A program made the position numbers and the translations under genes. A stretch of DNA of 64,000 nt from Schistocerca nitens (lineage: Eukaryota > Arthropoda > Insecta > Orthoptera > Acrididae). The notes below the pieces were generated by a model. The model had not been told where the DNA came from. It saw only the letters and a program-made list of their open reading frames with translations, and searched no databases. Below, in pieces: positions 54,572-64,000 of the stretch. The stretch lies in contig NC_064619.1 in assembly GCF_023898315.1 (NCBI RefSeq), forward strand, positions 303,776,150 through 303,840,149, given 5' to 3'. How positions within the stretch are numbered: position 1 is the stretch's first letter; every line of letters starts with the position of its first letter.

Positions 54572-55099
54572 TAAGAAGTATATTTTACTATAAAGTAATC
54601 TAATCTCCGAAAATGTGTTGAGGCCGCTACTAACGCGAGTTCAGTAACGTAAACAAAATGTTAAACAGAAGTGAAGTCGCACCTAACAGAAATTCAAAAC
54701 AGATGAGGTATTTTCTAAACTTAAAACAGAAAAGTCAAATATTCACTTGCATGACAAGGAAAGAAACACTAGTGAGCCTTTTCACAGAAAAAGTATGCAT
54801 AAAATGCGCACGGATGTGCACTTCGTTATAAGCATGGGTCCATATCTGTAAACAAATGTCATACCTAGATGATGAATATTGGAAATAGAGTGTGCAGGTA
54901 AAATTTCAATATAATAACCACTAAATAAACTGAAATGGTGTTCAAAGTATGAAACACACAAAAGAACAAGAATACGGTCAGAAAATGCGGTCAAAACCTG
55001 CCAACTAAATTAAGATCTTGGGATACGATGGGCGATGCTTTCAGTACTGATGGAGAGATTTTTCGTGTCAAGTGTGTATAAAGCAGATCGAGTGCTTTA
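54572..55099. other. Unrecognised AT-rich sequence
   Basis: No motif or element found. Confidence 0.4.
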
Positions 55100-55171
55100 T
55101 TGAAACCCAACTTCAGCAACTTATAACACACATCAACACCAGCAGTCACAGAACGCTACAAGTTCTTTTGG

Positions 55172-55480
55172 ATACATTGCAGCGCTATCCATATTTTCCG
55201 GATAGTGTCTGCTTAATACTGTTGTTAAAAATATCGTGTTTTTTTAGTTTTCATTCGCTTCGAGCCTTCAGTGATTTAACACTTAGCTTATGAATATTTG
55301 TTGGTATTTACATTCTGGTGTTAACGACCGCCCGCCGTCTAGCGGTTTTGTATTGTCTGGATACATTACATGGCTTTTCTGATAGTGTCGGTTTTAGACA
55401 TTTTATAAAAACTATCGTGCTGTTTAGTTTTCATCCATTTCGTCTCTTCTGCTACCTAAAACTTACGTTCAGCGAACGGC
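55172..55480 (+). repeat. Tandem 5' units of LINE B
   Basis: Two diverged direct copies, at about 55172-55300 and 55355-55480 (period about 185 bp). Shared blocks include GATAGTGTC, AAATATCGTG/AAACTATCGTG and TTTAGTTTTCAT followed by a TTCG-rich stretch. Tandem units in a LINE leader often act as promoter repeats; here that is inference. Confidence 0.5.
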
Positions 55481-55665
55481 TGTGTGGTGTCTACTTTCTC
55501 GTGTTTTTATGTCCGACTGCTGTATAGAAGTTAGCCGCACAACTCACTGATAGATACGTTTTCACCAATTATTACTTTATTACGGTTTAAATGTGTTGTA
55601 TTACTTTTTAGTTTACTGCAAAAGCCATGTGTGACAAATGTTGATGTCGCCAGAGGTTATCTAGT

Positions 55666-56440
55666 ATGGGAGAAACGTGTGAGGGCTATGGGTTGATGTT
55701 TCAGTGCGGTGATTGTAGCAGGGGAGCCAGTAAGGCGTCGGATGAGGCTTTCCAATGGACCTGCAGACTATATTGTCGAAACAAGAGAATCGTGGACCAG
55801 GGAAGAAAGATTCGTGCTCTTCAGACAGAGCTACAAATGACGTATTTTGTATTACATAGGTTGAAGGGGGAATGAGACAACGGGAGCTGGCAAAAGGTGA
55901 CAAGTAATAAGCAAAAGGAGAAAACCTGAGAAATTACACTTCAAATTCCGGTGAACAATATTGGTTTGTCTAAAGACTTTAAACAGAAGAAGAGCCTCAA
56001 CCAGTCTTTAAGCAAAGTTGAGTGCAGCAGACTCGTAAGAACAACTTTAAGGCTAGACCAGAAGAAAGGTTGAGTAGGAAGAAAAGAACCCTGCTACTGT
56101 GTATCAGTCACTGGAGGGCTGTATGCCACATATTACAGGAAAAGTTAGGTGTCTAATACCAAGTTACAAGGGTCGGCAAACCTAATGGCAATGTTAGCTA
56201 GATGACAGAGGACTTAAGGCCCTTGAACAGAGATCGTGATGAAGAGGATCAGGTATTTGTGATAGAAGTATGGAACGGCTTGGCTTGCAATATAGAGTGC
56301 AGCATTGAAGGTGATCTGGAGACAATAGGAGCAGCAAGTGCACACACTCGTGTGGAGTTTGTGGAGTTTTTACAGCGTTATCACTGGCCCTCGCTTAACA
56401 CGTCTGTTAGCGATGTAAACAAAGGGGTGAATTGATTGCT
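55666..56440 (+). pseudogene. LINE B ORF1: Cys-rich plus esterase-like pieces
   Basis: The first piece (55666-55875, MGETCEGYGLMFQCGDCSRG) has spaced cysteines and Trp like a PHD-type finger, followed by a coiled-coil-like segment (RIVDQGRKIRALQTELQM). A second piece (56202-56435) is like the end of an SGNH domain: TRVEFVEFLQRYHW then a LN-T-V block where a LHL/GKG motif is expected. Frames differ and stops intervene. Organisation is as in CR1-like ORF1. Confidence 0.5.
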
Positions 56441-56639
56441 TTTAACTGAAACAAAGTCTCGTAACTGTGCCGCTCCTGTTGCTGCAAGTGGTAGGTGGGG
56501 AAATATGAATCGTGGCCTGTAGCTGAATAGGAGGGGATTCGCTGGGCATCTTGCAAAAAATGTAAAGGGGTCACAACAACACAAAACTAAATTCCTGTGA
56601 TTATTGAAGTCAGAGGGGCACATTTCTTAGGTTAGGGTC

Positions 56640-58654
56640 AAGGTGTAGATGGGCAGTCTTGAAAGAAATCAGCCTACAACAAGACCATATCATATGTGAC
56701 AGATTACAGAAAAGTGAAATTAATGTATCTCATCATAACTAAAGGGGGTTAAAAAAAAAACAAATGTGTTTCTGTAGGCCTAGAAGATATGGAAGGGATA
56801 AATGGTCTCTGCCGCTCTGAACACCATGTAACCACAAGGATAGAGAAGTTAAATATCAGAGATTAGAGACTATCGTCATTTTTTGTGTAGAGTTAACATG
56901 GAAAAAGGAGGAGTTGCAACATATGTAAAAGTACGACACAAAGCCAAAAAATGGAAAGAAACAGTTTTGCGTAGATCGGAACCAAGAAGCATGTTCGTGT
57001 CAGCTGCTGCTGAAGAATATTTCTCTGGTAATTGTAACAGTCTGCAAATACTCTCTATGAAATTATCAGTAATTCACGAGAAATCTAGATGCATTCTTGA
57101 TCGACAGGTCAGACAAGAGTAAACAGATAGCAGTTTGTGGAGATTTCAATGTCTGTATCTTAAAAGATACAGACAGCAAAAATGAAGTGAAATTATTATT
57201 CAGATGTTTAAATCTAATTTCAGTAGTCAATTTTCCAACTCGTGTGCAGCAAGACAGTAGGATTCTGACTGATAACACTTTTATAGGCAATCCCCAGGCT
57301 GAATCAATTAATGTGCACCCAACTGTTACCCCTAATGGCTTATTTGATCATGATGCACAGGTAATGGACATAAATAATATAGCACTTTTCAGCCCTTATG
57401 TAGGTTCATTCAAAGCAGTGAGCCTTAATACTGAGACCAGAATACATGTTTTAAGCATAAATTAAACAAGCAGTATGGGATGAGACGTATATAGAAAGAG
57501 ATATAAGTGTCAAATTCAATTTATTCCATAGTAAATTTGTAGCAATATTTCAAAGTTGCTTTCCTGAAAAGTTATCTAGAAGATCCATTAAAAAATGCAA
57601 GTAAATCATTGATAACTAAGGGAATTAAAATCTCTTATAAGAGAGAGATGGCAAGCAATACGAAGACCAGAGTAGGTCTATATTACGAAAAATACTGTAG
57701 TATTTTAAGAAAAGTCATTAAAATATCAAGGAGCATTTATGTCATGGCAGAAATTAATAATGCAGATAATAAGATTAAAACTATATGAAATGCTGTCAAA
57801 CAAGAGACAGAACAGCAAGTCAAAGTACAAGATGCTGTAACAATTAAACTAAATGACGATCTTGAGACTCAAAATTCACAAGCTGGGAGTACTTTTAATA
57901 ATCACTTTCTAAACATGGCGGCAAAAATACGATTAAATGGCTCAGCTAAAAAGCAAGTGAATGTATTAAAAAAATCTACAAAACTTTCAGCAACTGGAAC
58001 TACCACCAACATCCTTCACTGCAATTAATAAAATTATAAATATTCTAAAAAAAGCACATATGGTGTTGATAGAATTTCAAATAGAATTCTGAAAAGTTGT
58101 TCTAATTTTATAATTAATGTCCTCAGTTATACATGTAATGCATCACTGACACAGGGAATTTTTCCAGACATTTGTTAACATCTCATTATGAGAAAGATGA
58201 CAAGAACGATTTAAATAATTATCATGCAGTTTCGTTACTGGCATCATCTTCCAAAGTATTCGAAGAAGTAATGTACACAAGAGTAGTAGCAGAACCAATT
58301 TAGTTAGTATATCACAGTTTCCATTCCAGAAGGATTGGTCGAGTGACAATACAATTTACACATTCACTCACCAAGTGTTACTAGCATTAAGTAATAAATT
58401 ATCGCCAACTGATATTTTTGTAATCTTTCCAATGCGTTTGATTGTGCAGATCACGTTATCTCTTAGAAAAACTCAAATTTTATAGCGTTGATGGCTTCAC
58501 ACATAACAAGTGGGAATCATAGATAACAAACAGAGTGCAAAAAGTTGTGCTGAATAATTCAAGCAATGCTGGAAGGAGAGAAAATTTTAGTGAGAGGGGA
58601 GACATATAATGAGTCCCTCAGGGTTCAATTTTGGGTGCACTACTGTGCCTTATA
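56640..58654 (+). pseudogene. LINE B ORF2, part 1 (endonuclease and RT)
   Basis: Fragments in order: SEHHVTTRIEKLNI near 56815-56860, ELTWKKEELQ/NMEKGGVATYV, then 57097-57465 with KQIAVCGDFNVCILKDTDSK, VVNFPTRVQQDS and GLFDHDAQVMDIN (endonuclease blocks), then ISNRILKS-type near 58070, a NAFDCADHVI-type RT block near 58430, and VPQGSILGALLCLIY-like sequence near 58610-58650. Multiple stops. Interrupted at 58653-58654 (TA) by a transposon; it resumes at 60112. Confidence 0.75.
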
Positions 58655-60109
58655 TTGGATGGTTATAATTAGACTTCCCTATTTAACACATTGTAATCTG
58701 GAAACTAATTACCATACAAGAACCAAACTTGGTAGCATTAATGTCAAGGACATGGAGAAGAGAAGTAATGCAGAAGCAATTCAACTGAAACTTTTTAATG
58801 TGCTGCTACGGTACATCATACCATTACATGGCGCCCTCCAGTGTCTAGAAGAGTCTGAAAGCTCAGGGCTGCAATCTGCACAGCAGAGTGGAGTATATCC
58901 ATAAGTATGCTGGCTACCTCTCTTGATATACTGCGTTTCAGATCAGCATATGTGTGAACGTTTCTCTGATAAACCGTGTCCTTCAGGTAGCCCCACAACC
59001 AGAAACCACACGGGGTGAGATCAGGTGATCGTGCCGGCCAAGCATTTGGAAACGACCGGCTGATAATACGATGGTTTCCATATGTGTTTCGGAGAATCAG
59101 GCGGACTTCACGAGCGATGTGCTGTGAGGCCCCATCTTGCATGAAAACTGTTTAATTCAACACGTCTGTCTCCTGTAGGGTGGGTATGACATGCTAGCGA
59201 AGCATATCGCACTAACGCTGGCCAGTCACACGACACGTCTTTGGTCCTTGAGTACCAACCTGTTCAAAAAAAGATGGGCCAATGATGAACATAGCCGTGA
59301 AGCCACACCATACGGTGACTCGTTCCTCATACAGAGGAACTTCATTCACAGTGACTGGAGGTGAAGATCTCCACACTCGGCAATTCTGTGTGTTCACCTC
59401 ACCTGTCAGAGGAAGATGAGCTTCGGCTGTCCATAGGATGGTCCAGGCCCAGCCCTCGTCAACTTCAATCCTTGCGAAAAGGTGGAGTGCAAAGTCAACA
59501 CGTCGTTGTGCGTCCTGTGGTGCAAGCTGCTGTACGACATCGATCTTGTGCGGATATTATTTGAGAACGGTTCGAAGCAGCTTCCATACAATGGAGCACG
59601 GGATGTTCAACTGTCGCTACACAACAAGCACTTTGCCTGGCGATCGGGAATTGCAAGCAGCGTTGTCTGCCATAGCAACAGCGATTTTATCAGTCACCTG
59701 TGGTGCAACCGGTCATCGGCCTCTTCCCGGAGCGACGCCCTGTTCGCTAGATGATTCGAGCTTCTTCATGCTGTTCCTCACAGAAGGTGGAAAAAGAGGA
59801 CCCTTCCGTAATCCTTTCACCCGGCGATATTCTCGAAGTGCAGCTGCAGTATTACAGTTGTTTTGATAATAGAGCTTCACCGATAGTACCCTGCTCCTTT
59901 TGTTCAAGCTCATGACGCACTGCGACTGGTCAGGTGCCTGATCACAGCACCTGGTGGCTAAAGTTGGAAGTGGACGGTGGAGCTGTGATGCATGGAAATC
60001 ACGCACCCTATACTCTGAACATTAAGGCTACTAAGTTTGGTACTCATACGATAATTAGTCCTTGTGTTGTAACTTGCTAAATAGAGAAAGTTTGATTATA
60101 ACCACCTAG
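58655..60109 (-). mobile_element. DUF4817-type DDE transposon in LINE B (1455 bp)
   Basis: Terminal repeats of about 95 bp: the left end TTGGATGGTTATAATTAGAC and the right end, inverse of CTAGGTGGTTATAATCAAAC, pair to about 58755 and 60010. TA flanks both sides (58653-58654 and 60110-60111). Removing it restores the LINE reading frame as LIHANDLPLNIQ. It has one transposase gene, broken. Confidence 0.9.
58816..59913 (-). pseudogene. DUF4817-type transposase, frameshifted
   Basis: Starts MSLNKRSRVLSVKLYYQNNC at 59913 with a helix-turn-helix (TAAALREYRRVKGL). Later pieces: NTQNCRVW and VPLYEERVTVWCGFTAMFII (59212-59397), then MQDGASQHIAREVRLILRNT and FPNAWPARSPDLTPCGFWLW (58816-59142), the second Asp and third catalytic regions. 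The motif order matches the transposase at 44273-49494, but sequence and terminal repeats differ, so it is a separate family. At least three frame breaks. Confidence 0.85.
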
Positions 60110-60111
60110 TA

Positions 60112-60246
60112 CATGCGAATGACCTTCCACTTAATATTCAACGAGCAGAATTGATACTTTTTGCAGACGATACTAGTGATATAATAAATCCCATTCGAGA
60201 GAAAGCAACAAAGAGATTGTTAATAATGTTTCTGAAAGATATTGTA
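60112..60246 (+). pseudogene. LINE B ORF2, part 2 (RT second Asp motif)
   Basis: Resumes after the transposon as NDLPLNIQRAELILFADDTS, the intact FADD motif, then NPIREKATKRLL. Ends near 60246 where the Penelope-like element begins; the rest of the LINE is missing. Confidence 0.75.
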
Positions 60247-60284
60247 ACAAATAAGCCCTCGGTCGCAAATATTAAGTCAAAAAT

Positions 60285-60325
60285 TGACCTGGTTTCGACG
60301 CTACTATGAGCGTCGTCTTCAGAAT
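60285..60325 (-). ncRNA. Hammerhead-ribozyme-like motif in the Penelope 3' region
   Basis: Read on the minus strand: CTGAAGA, one C, the 6-bp stem GACGCT/AGCGTC closed by a CATAGT loop, then GAAAC, then a short GTCA/TGAC hairpin. CUGANGA and GAAA flanking stem II are the hammerhead core, and hammerheads are known in Penelope-like elements. The extra C before the stem and a weak stem I leave doubt. A covariance-model search would decide. Confidence 0.4.
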
Positions 60326-60812
60326 TAGACTAACTGTACTAAAACATTAGGTATATAGTACATTAATAAAATTAAAGTTTGTACTGACTCGAAAAGATGC
60401 AGTACTTACAAGTCAAATATTAAAAAAGATCTCAGCCGGAAAGGCGACGTCATGAACACTTATCAGATGGCGAGCCGCTAAGGGCTGCTCGTATTGTGGA
60501 CAAGGGTTGCAACAAGACTGAGGTGCCCACTTTAGAAAGTGTGGCAAGTAAACATGGTGTTGCTACGAGCGCCATCTAGTAGCCGCAGAAACAACTAGGC
60601 TACTGTACATTCAAAATTAGACACATGAAATTGTGATGCAGCTGATTCAGGCATAACGTATGCATTAATAATAACAGGATGAAGTTACATATTTATCTGC
60701 TTTAAATAGAGATACATTTTGTAACGTAAAAACGTTAGTTATGACATACAAGAAAACAGCAAAGATGTGACAGGAAAACAACATTTCGGTAAACTGCATG
60801 AGGAAATCTGAA

Positions 60813-62897
60813 TCAAAGATCAAGCAATGGCTTTAAACAGTCAAAAAAGTTTTTATTTCGCAGCTGCAGCTGTTCGTTGAGAATGAGGCCATCATGACGA
60901 GTGAGATGTTTGAAAATCTTCAATTCCTCTAAGACATCTAACCTACGCTCCTTCTTTTCGGTATGCACAATATTGTTATCGCCTATGGCTTTAGGCACGT
61001 GTCCAGTAATGAAGAGATGATCGGCAAAGGATGAATTTAGGGGACTGGTGCCGTTCTTTCTCAAAAGATGTTCTTTATATCAGACGGTGAAAGCTCGTCC
61101 GGTTTGCCCTATATAATAGGAGGAGCAGGTATCGCAAATGATCTTATAAACGCCAGAACTTTCTGTAGGGGAGCGAATGGATTTCACATTATGAATGAAA
61201 TTTCTCTTTAGATTATTATTAGTAGAGAAGGCAACATTGCAGTTGTATTTGTTGCGAAGCATGCGCTGAATCTGATAGGAAATGGGTCCTATGAAAGGAT
61301 TAGAAAAACGTTTCTTTGGGTTAATTTCAGTGCATGAGGTGTTGAGCGTAGTAGTTCTTGCAGTTTTCTTTTTTAGGATATCGTCCACTATGTTAGGCGT
61401 ATATTCATTATTGACTGCTATGGTTTTAAGTAAATTAATCTCCTCATTAAACTTTTCTGTTGAAAGTGGTATGGAGGTGGCTCGGTGGACGGCAGAGTGA
61501 AAAAAGGCCATGTTTTGAGACTGTGGATGAAAAGAGGAAGCAGGCACGATTTGGTCAGTATACGTTTCTCTTCGAAAGATATTGAAAGTGATGTTATTGT
61601 CTTCTATTGTAAGCGTCAAGTCTAAATAATTTAATTGGCGGTTATCATTTACGAGTTCAATAGTGAGAGAAAGTTTTTCATGGAGGTCGTTAAAAAGTTA
61701 AAATATATGATCAATTCTATCGGCGGGTCCGTTATAGATGAGTAGAATATCATCAACGTATCTTGTGTAAGAAAGGATACCTAGTGAAGCGGCTGAGACA
61801 CGGTTAAACAGCTTTTTTCTAAGGAATTGATAAAGATGTCGGCGAGGATGCCGGCTAAAGGATTGCCCATAGCGAGCCCATCAGACTGCTGGTACAGTTG
61901 TCCGTTGAATTCAAAGTAGTTGTACTTGACAACGACATTAATGAGATTCATAAAATCAGTAATCTGTTCATCTGATAGATCTTTTTTAAATTGACGTAAG
62001 TTTTCTTCCACAATGATGAGCGTCTCATGTACCGGGACATTGGTATAAAGATTTTTAATATCTAAGGAAAAAAGCCTGGTGTCTGAACTGCATACTAAGT
62101 TTTTAATATTTTGGACCAAAACGTGGCTGTTAGGAACAGAATAATTATTTTCGAGAACGAAGGATTTTTTCAGTTTCGTGTAGAAATCGGGCCAAATGGT
62201 GATATGCACTATTCATGCTATTGGAGATTGGACGTATTGGATGATTAGGTTTATGAATTTTGAACTGGGACCGAAGTTTAGGGGGCTGAGGGATCATATT
62301 GTTGAGTAGTTTCTTTTGGAAAGGTTTTATAAGAAATTTTGCATTGTTAATGGCTGACCTCACTTTTTTCTGTAATTTAGGAGTCGGATCATTATACAGC
62401 TCCGATATGTTGTTTTCACTGAAGAAGTTTTCAGTTTTAGAAATATACTCAGAAATATAAGCAATGACTAGACAACAACCTTTATCGGATTTAGTTATTA
62501 GAGCATTTGCTGTCTTAAGTTTATTATTAATGGAAGTTACTAAAATTCTGTCGTTATGCGTAGCGTTAGAGAAAGCAGCCGCATTTTTCTGTAGCATGCG
62601 GGTTACATCATACGCAATTCCGGTTTGAGAAGCATTATCTATCTTATTATAATCGTGACCGATTTTTAAATCAACAAGCATATTTTCTCTTACATTTCTG
62701 TCCGACAGGTTAGGCCTGACATTGTATTTTAGTCCTTTTCCTAACAAGACGTTTTCATTCTCAGTAAAGACGATGTTGGTTTCATTTAAAATTCTTTCAT
62801 GAAAGACGTGACTGCTTTTTTGAAATGTATTCTGAGGGCATTTTTCATTATAAAGCAGACAAAAAAGATTACTGAGCTTCTTCTCGTGTTTCTGCAT
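60813..62897 (-). pseudogene. Penelope-like RT and GIY-YIG endonuclease, copy 1
   Basis: Pieces in order: N-terminal 250 codons (62145-62897; KLKTANALITKSDKGCCLVI, PPKLRSQFKIHKPNHPIRPI); RT core (61781-62209) with FSLDIKNLYTNVPVHE and GLAMGNPLAGILADIF; then a YVDDILLIYN block near 61730-61765; a 179-codon segment (61080-61619) ending in the GIY-YIG block GVYKIICDTCSSYYIGQTGR; and a C-terminal piece (60813-61064). Defects: frameshift near 62170, a missing A in an A-run near 61820, TAA after DHIF (about 61700) and TGA after AFTV (about 61077). The last two are shared with copy 2. Confidence 0.88.
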
Positions 62898-62921
62898 TAT
62901 ACCTATTTTACAAATCTCTAG

Positions 62922-64000
62922 ATGGGCTCGCTATGGGCAAACCTTTAGCCGGCATCCTCGCCGAAATCTTTATCAGTTCCTTAGAAAAAAAGCTGTTTAA
63001 CCGTGTCCCAGCCGCTTCACTAGGTATCCTTTCTTACACAAGATACTTTGATGATATTCTACTCATCTATAACGGACCCGCCGATAGAATTGATCATATA
63101 TTTTAACTTTTTAACGACCTCCATGAAAAACTTTCTCTCACTATTGAACTCGAAAACGATAACCGCCAATTAAATTATTTAGACTTGACGCTTACAATAG
63201 AAGACAATAACATCACTTTCAATATCTTTCGAAAAGAAACGTATACTGACCAAATCGTGCCTGCTTCCTCTTTTCATCCACAGTCTCAAAACATGGCCTT
63301 TTTTCACTCTGCCGTCCACCGAGCCACCTCCATACCACTTTCAACAGAAAAGTTTAATGAGGAGATTAATTTACTTAAAACCATAGCAGTCAATAATGAA
63401 TACACGCCTAACATAGTGGACGATACCCTAAAAAAGAAAACCGCAAGAACTACCACGCTCAACACCTCATGCACTGAAATTAACCCAAAAAAACGTTTTT
63501 CTATTCCTTTCATAGGACCCATTTCCTATCAGATTCAGCGCATGCTTCGCAACAAATACAACTGCAATGTTGCCTTCTCTACTAATAATAATCTAAAGAG
63601 AAATTTCATTCATAATGTGAAATCCATTCGCTCCCCTACAGAAAGTTCTGGCGTTTATAAGATCATCTGCGATACCTGTTCCTCCTATTATACAGGGCAA
63701 ACCGGACGAGCTTTCACCGTCTGATATAAAGAACATCTTTTGCGAAAGAACGGCACCAGTCCCCTAAATACATCCTTTGCCGGTCATCTCTTCATTACTG
63801 GACACGTGCCTAAAGCCATAGGCGATAACAATATATTGTGCATACCGAAAAGAAGGGGCGTAGGTTAGATGTCTTAGAGGAATTGAAGATTTTCAAACAT
63901 CTCACTCGTCATGATGGCCTCATTCTCAACGAACAGCTGCAGCTGCGAAATAAAAACTTTTTTGACTGTTTAAAGCCATTGCTTGATCTTTGATTCAGAT
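62922..64000 (+). mobile_element. Penelope-like element, copy 2 (5'-truncated, runs off window)
   Basis: Starts inside the RT core at GATGGGCTCGCTATGGGCAA and continues to the window end in the orientation opposite to copy 1. Sequence identity to copy 1 is very high (179-codon segments differ at about four residues). The 3' part lies outside the window. Confidence 0.9.
62937..63999 (+). pseudogene. Penelope-like RT/GIY-YIG fragment, copy 2
   Basis: Reads MGKPLAGILAEIF-type RT motif, SSLEKKLFNRVPAASLGILS and RYFDDILLIYN (Val to Phe in the YVDD motif), then TAA after DHIF (about 63104), then a 179-codon open segment (63185-63724) ending in the GIY-YIG block (SSYYTGQTGR; Ile to Thr relative to copy 1) and TGA after AFTV (63722-63724). 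It keeps the A-run that is one base shorter in copy 1. No functional protein. Confidence 0.88.

Larger units (their letters stand above)
60247..62921 (-). mobile_element. Penelope-like element, copy 1
   Basis: Minus-strand Penelope-like retroelement: reverse transcriptase followed by a GIY-YIG endonuclease, the diagnostic order. The 3' end is near 60247, the 5' end at the inverted junction with copy 2 (62921/62922). The non-coding 3' region of about 560 bp carries a hammerhead-like hairpin. The coding region is broken by small indels and stops. Confidence 0.88.

Noticed and set aside
1..64000. CRISPR arrays, operons, ribosome binding sites and other prokaryotic features
   Set aside because: No regular repeat-spacer pattern; sequence is clearly eukaryotic.
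1..64000. Host multi-exon gene
   Set aside because: No run of exons with splice sites and a recognisable protein was seen; small conserved domains all map to mobile elements. Very short exons could be missed by eye.

Overview
This window is animal (insect) nuclear DNA made almost entirely of transposable elements, with no host protein-coding gene that I can support. Long AT-rich non-coding stretches, microsatellites, dozens of broken reverse transcriptase and transposase reading frames, and many copies of one tRNA-derived SINE family all point to a large, repeat-rich arthropod genome. The SINE (tRNA-like head with a B box, then a conserved tail rich in TTAGGTTAG-type sequence) is the type I remember as very abundant in locusts (Schistocerca). 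The genus is inference from memory, not a search result.

Layout. 1-2.2 kb: two head-to-tail Tc1-like transposons that share one TA, both with open transposase frames. 2.8-7 kb: mariner remnant, a TA-flanked MITE and a 5'-truncated RTE-type LINE with its target duplication. 8.3-9.7 kb: a cluster of inverted (foldback) repeats with a SINE in it. 11-17.6 kb: LINE 3' fragments, paired SINEs, a decayed CR1-like LINE and a Tc1 remnant split by a SINE. 18-25 kb: mostly unrecognised sequence with SINEs and a TATA/Inr-like segment. 26-37.7 kb: an old Ty3/gypsy element interrupted by a second gypsy-type retroelement with an env-like region. Its 4-bp target duplication is GCTT; its 5' LTR holds a Tc1-like insertion and its RT region holds a SINE.

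39.7-40.8 kb: possible hAT fossil. 42.5-51.2 kb: a nest in which a decayed LINE contains a long-TIR transposon, which in turn contains a nearly intact 4.2-kb CR1-like LINE; a SINE sits in the outer LINE. The CR1-like LINE encodes an SGNH-esterase-like ORF1 and an endonuclease/reverse transcriptase ORF2 in the -1 frame. ORF2 has no ATG before its endonuclease domain, and a T TTT TTA heptamer in correct phase lies just before the ORF1 stop, so -1 ribosomal frameshifting is the best reading. 51.2-54.6 kb: a mariner remnant interrupted by a Harbinger-like element carrying a MADF exon, then SINEs and a possible solo LTR. 55-60.2 kb: a second LINE of the outer family with 5' tandem units, split by a TA-inserted transposon. 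60.2-64 kb: two Penelope-like elements in inverted orientation that share the same premature stops.

The elements do not act together as a pathway. The useful information is the relative order of insertion, which can be read from target duplications and from reading frames that become continuous again when the inserts are removed.
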